From contig CANMWA010000009.1 in assembly GCA_947501475.1 (NCBI GenBank), forward strand, positions 1 through 64,000: 64,000 nt of DNA. Direction: 5' to 3'. Position numbers and translations under genes: made by a program. Origin of the DNA: an uncultured Aquimarina sp. (GTDB taxonomy: Bacteria; Bacteroidota; Bacteroidia; Flavobacteriales; Flavobacteriaceae). The notes below the pieces were generated by a model that was not told the origin of the DNA, made no database searches, and was given only the letters and a program-made list of their open reading frames with translations. This document shows positions 63,362 through 64,000 of this stretch, in pieces. Positions within the stretch are counted from its first letter, which is position 1, and each line of letters begins with the position of its first letter.

Positions 63362-64000
63362 ATGAATTTTGCTAAATTTTCCATTGAAAAAAATCGAGTT
63401 GCTCTTAGTATTCTTACGGTAGTGATGGTCATGGGTATGGTTTTTTACGCTTCACTCTCACGAGATAGCATGCCGCCATATACGATTCGTGTGGCATCTG
63501 TTGTTTCATCATTTCCAGGAGCAAGTCCTGAGCGTGTTGAAGAATTGGTAACCGATAAAATTGAAAAAATAGCACAAGAACTTCCAGAACTCAAAAAAGT
63601 GACCAGTACTTCCAGAACCGGACTTTCTGTTGTTCAGGTAGAGTTAAAAATGGAAGTTACTCCAGAACAATTACAAGCTGTTTGGGATCGATTGCGACGT
63701 AAATTAAATACGATTCAAGGCTTACCTAATAATGTAAAACCTCAATTGAATGATGATGGCATTGGAGAAGTATTTGGTATTGCTGTTGGAATTACCAGTG
63801 ATGGATTTTCATATGCTGCTATGAAAGAACAAGCAGACGAGCTACGTGATGATTTAATTAAACTAGAAGATGCTGCTAAAGTAGAGATCAACGGGGCACA
63901 AGAAGAACGTGTTTTTGTGAAATTTGATAATACAAAACTCAAAACGTATGGGTTGACTTCAAGTAGCCTGCAAGGAATTATAGCCAGTACAAATATTTTG
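63362..64000 (+). CDS. RND family efflux permease (3' end outside window)
   Basis: The first 213 residues are seen; the frame is open to the last base. FSIEKNRVALSILTVVMVMG is the first membrane helix. RDSMPPYTIRVASVVSSFPG with ASPERVEELVTDKIE is the typical AcrB/MexB-type porter domain start. The segment LSVVQVELKMEVTPEQLQAV is followed by WDRLRR, and the frame continues through the first porter subdomain. It is an inner-membrane proton-driven exporter working with the adaptor (22 bp upstream) and the TolC-fusion protein. Confidence 0.93.
   Translation, partial: MNFAKFSIEKNRVALSILTVVMVMGMVFYASLSRDSMPPYTIRVASVVSSFPGASPERVEELVTDKIEKIAQELPELKKVTSTSRTGLSVVQVELKMEVTPEQLQAVWDRLRRKLNTIQGLPNNVKPQLNDDGIGEVFGIAVGITSDGFSYAAMKEQADELRDDLIKLEDAAKVEINGAQEERVFVKFDNTKLKTYGLTSSSLQGIIASTNIL

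Overview
The window comes from a low-GC, AT-rich member of the Flavobacteriaceae (Bacteroidetes), most like a marine gliding genus such as Aquimarina (the genus is inference). The evidence is type IX secretion (T9SS) cargo with type A and type B sorting domains, a PorP/SprF protein, thrombospondin-3 repeat proteins, LytTR regulators, TAnnTTTG-like promoter elements and weak ribosome binding sites.

Layout. 1-5.2 kb: a T9SS surface cassette (type B adhesin, PorP/SprF, OmpA/PD40 protein). 5.2-14 kb: an accessory, decaying region. It holds the 3' half of an initiator tRNA, short repeats, an IS256-type transposase relic, a PTP-like phosphatase, an unrecognised three-gene cassette (two paralogues plus a membrane-anchored GH25 lysozyme), and a decayed copy of the ABM-lipoprotein/AraC pair that is intact at 19.7-21.4 kb. 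14-21.4 kb: small regulators beside secreted proteins with duplicated domains (Crp/Fnr plus NTF2-like lipoprotein, TPR-HTH regulator, ABM lipoprotein plus AraC). 21.6-45.3 kb: an exopolysaccharide-type locus (GT2, GT-C-like membrane protein, Ig-like protein, GH5-like hydrolase, GT4, MOP flippase, two STAS proteins, TPR/beta-barrel exporter) and a giant Ca-binding T9SS cargo protein. It ends in a five-gene signalling operon: CheY-like regulator, H-NOX haem sensor, soluble PAS histidine kinase, HPt protein, LytTR regulator. 45.6-53.2 kb: a 14-repeat FG-GAP-like T9SS cargo protein, isocitrate lyase and a hypothetical protein. 53.4-59.2 kb: ccsBA-nrfA-nrfH, nitrite ammonification with its cytochrome c maturation factor. 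59.3-64 kb: an RND efflux system whose TolC protein carries an ABC-type substrate-binding domain.

The main discovery is a predicted regulon. Five intergenic regions (22523, 31078, 33057, 41489, 45264) carry the same two-part element: two 9-bp direct repeats, consensus GRYGARTGG, exactly 21 bp apart and all in one orientation. A TAnnTTTG-like -7 element lies at a fixed 32-33 bp beyond each. The elements precede GT2, GT4, the STAS-STAS-flippase operon, the giant T9SS cargo gene and the H-NOX signalling operon itself. The reverse complement, CCATTCGTC, resembles known LytTR/AlgR-type boxes. I infer an NO- (or redox/O2-) responsive H-NOX -> kinase -> HPt -> LytTR relay that is autoregulated and controls a Pel-like surface polysaccharide and a secreted matrix protein.
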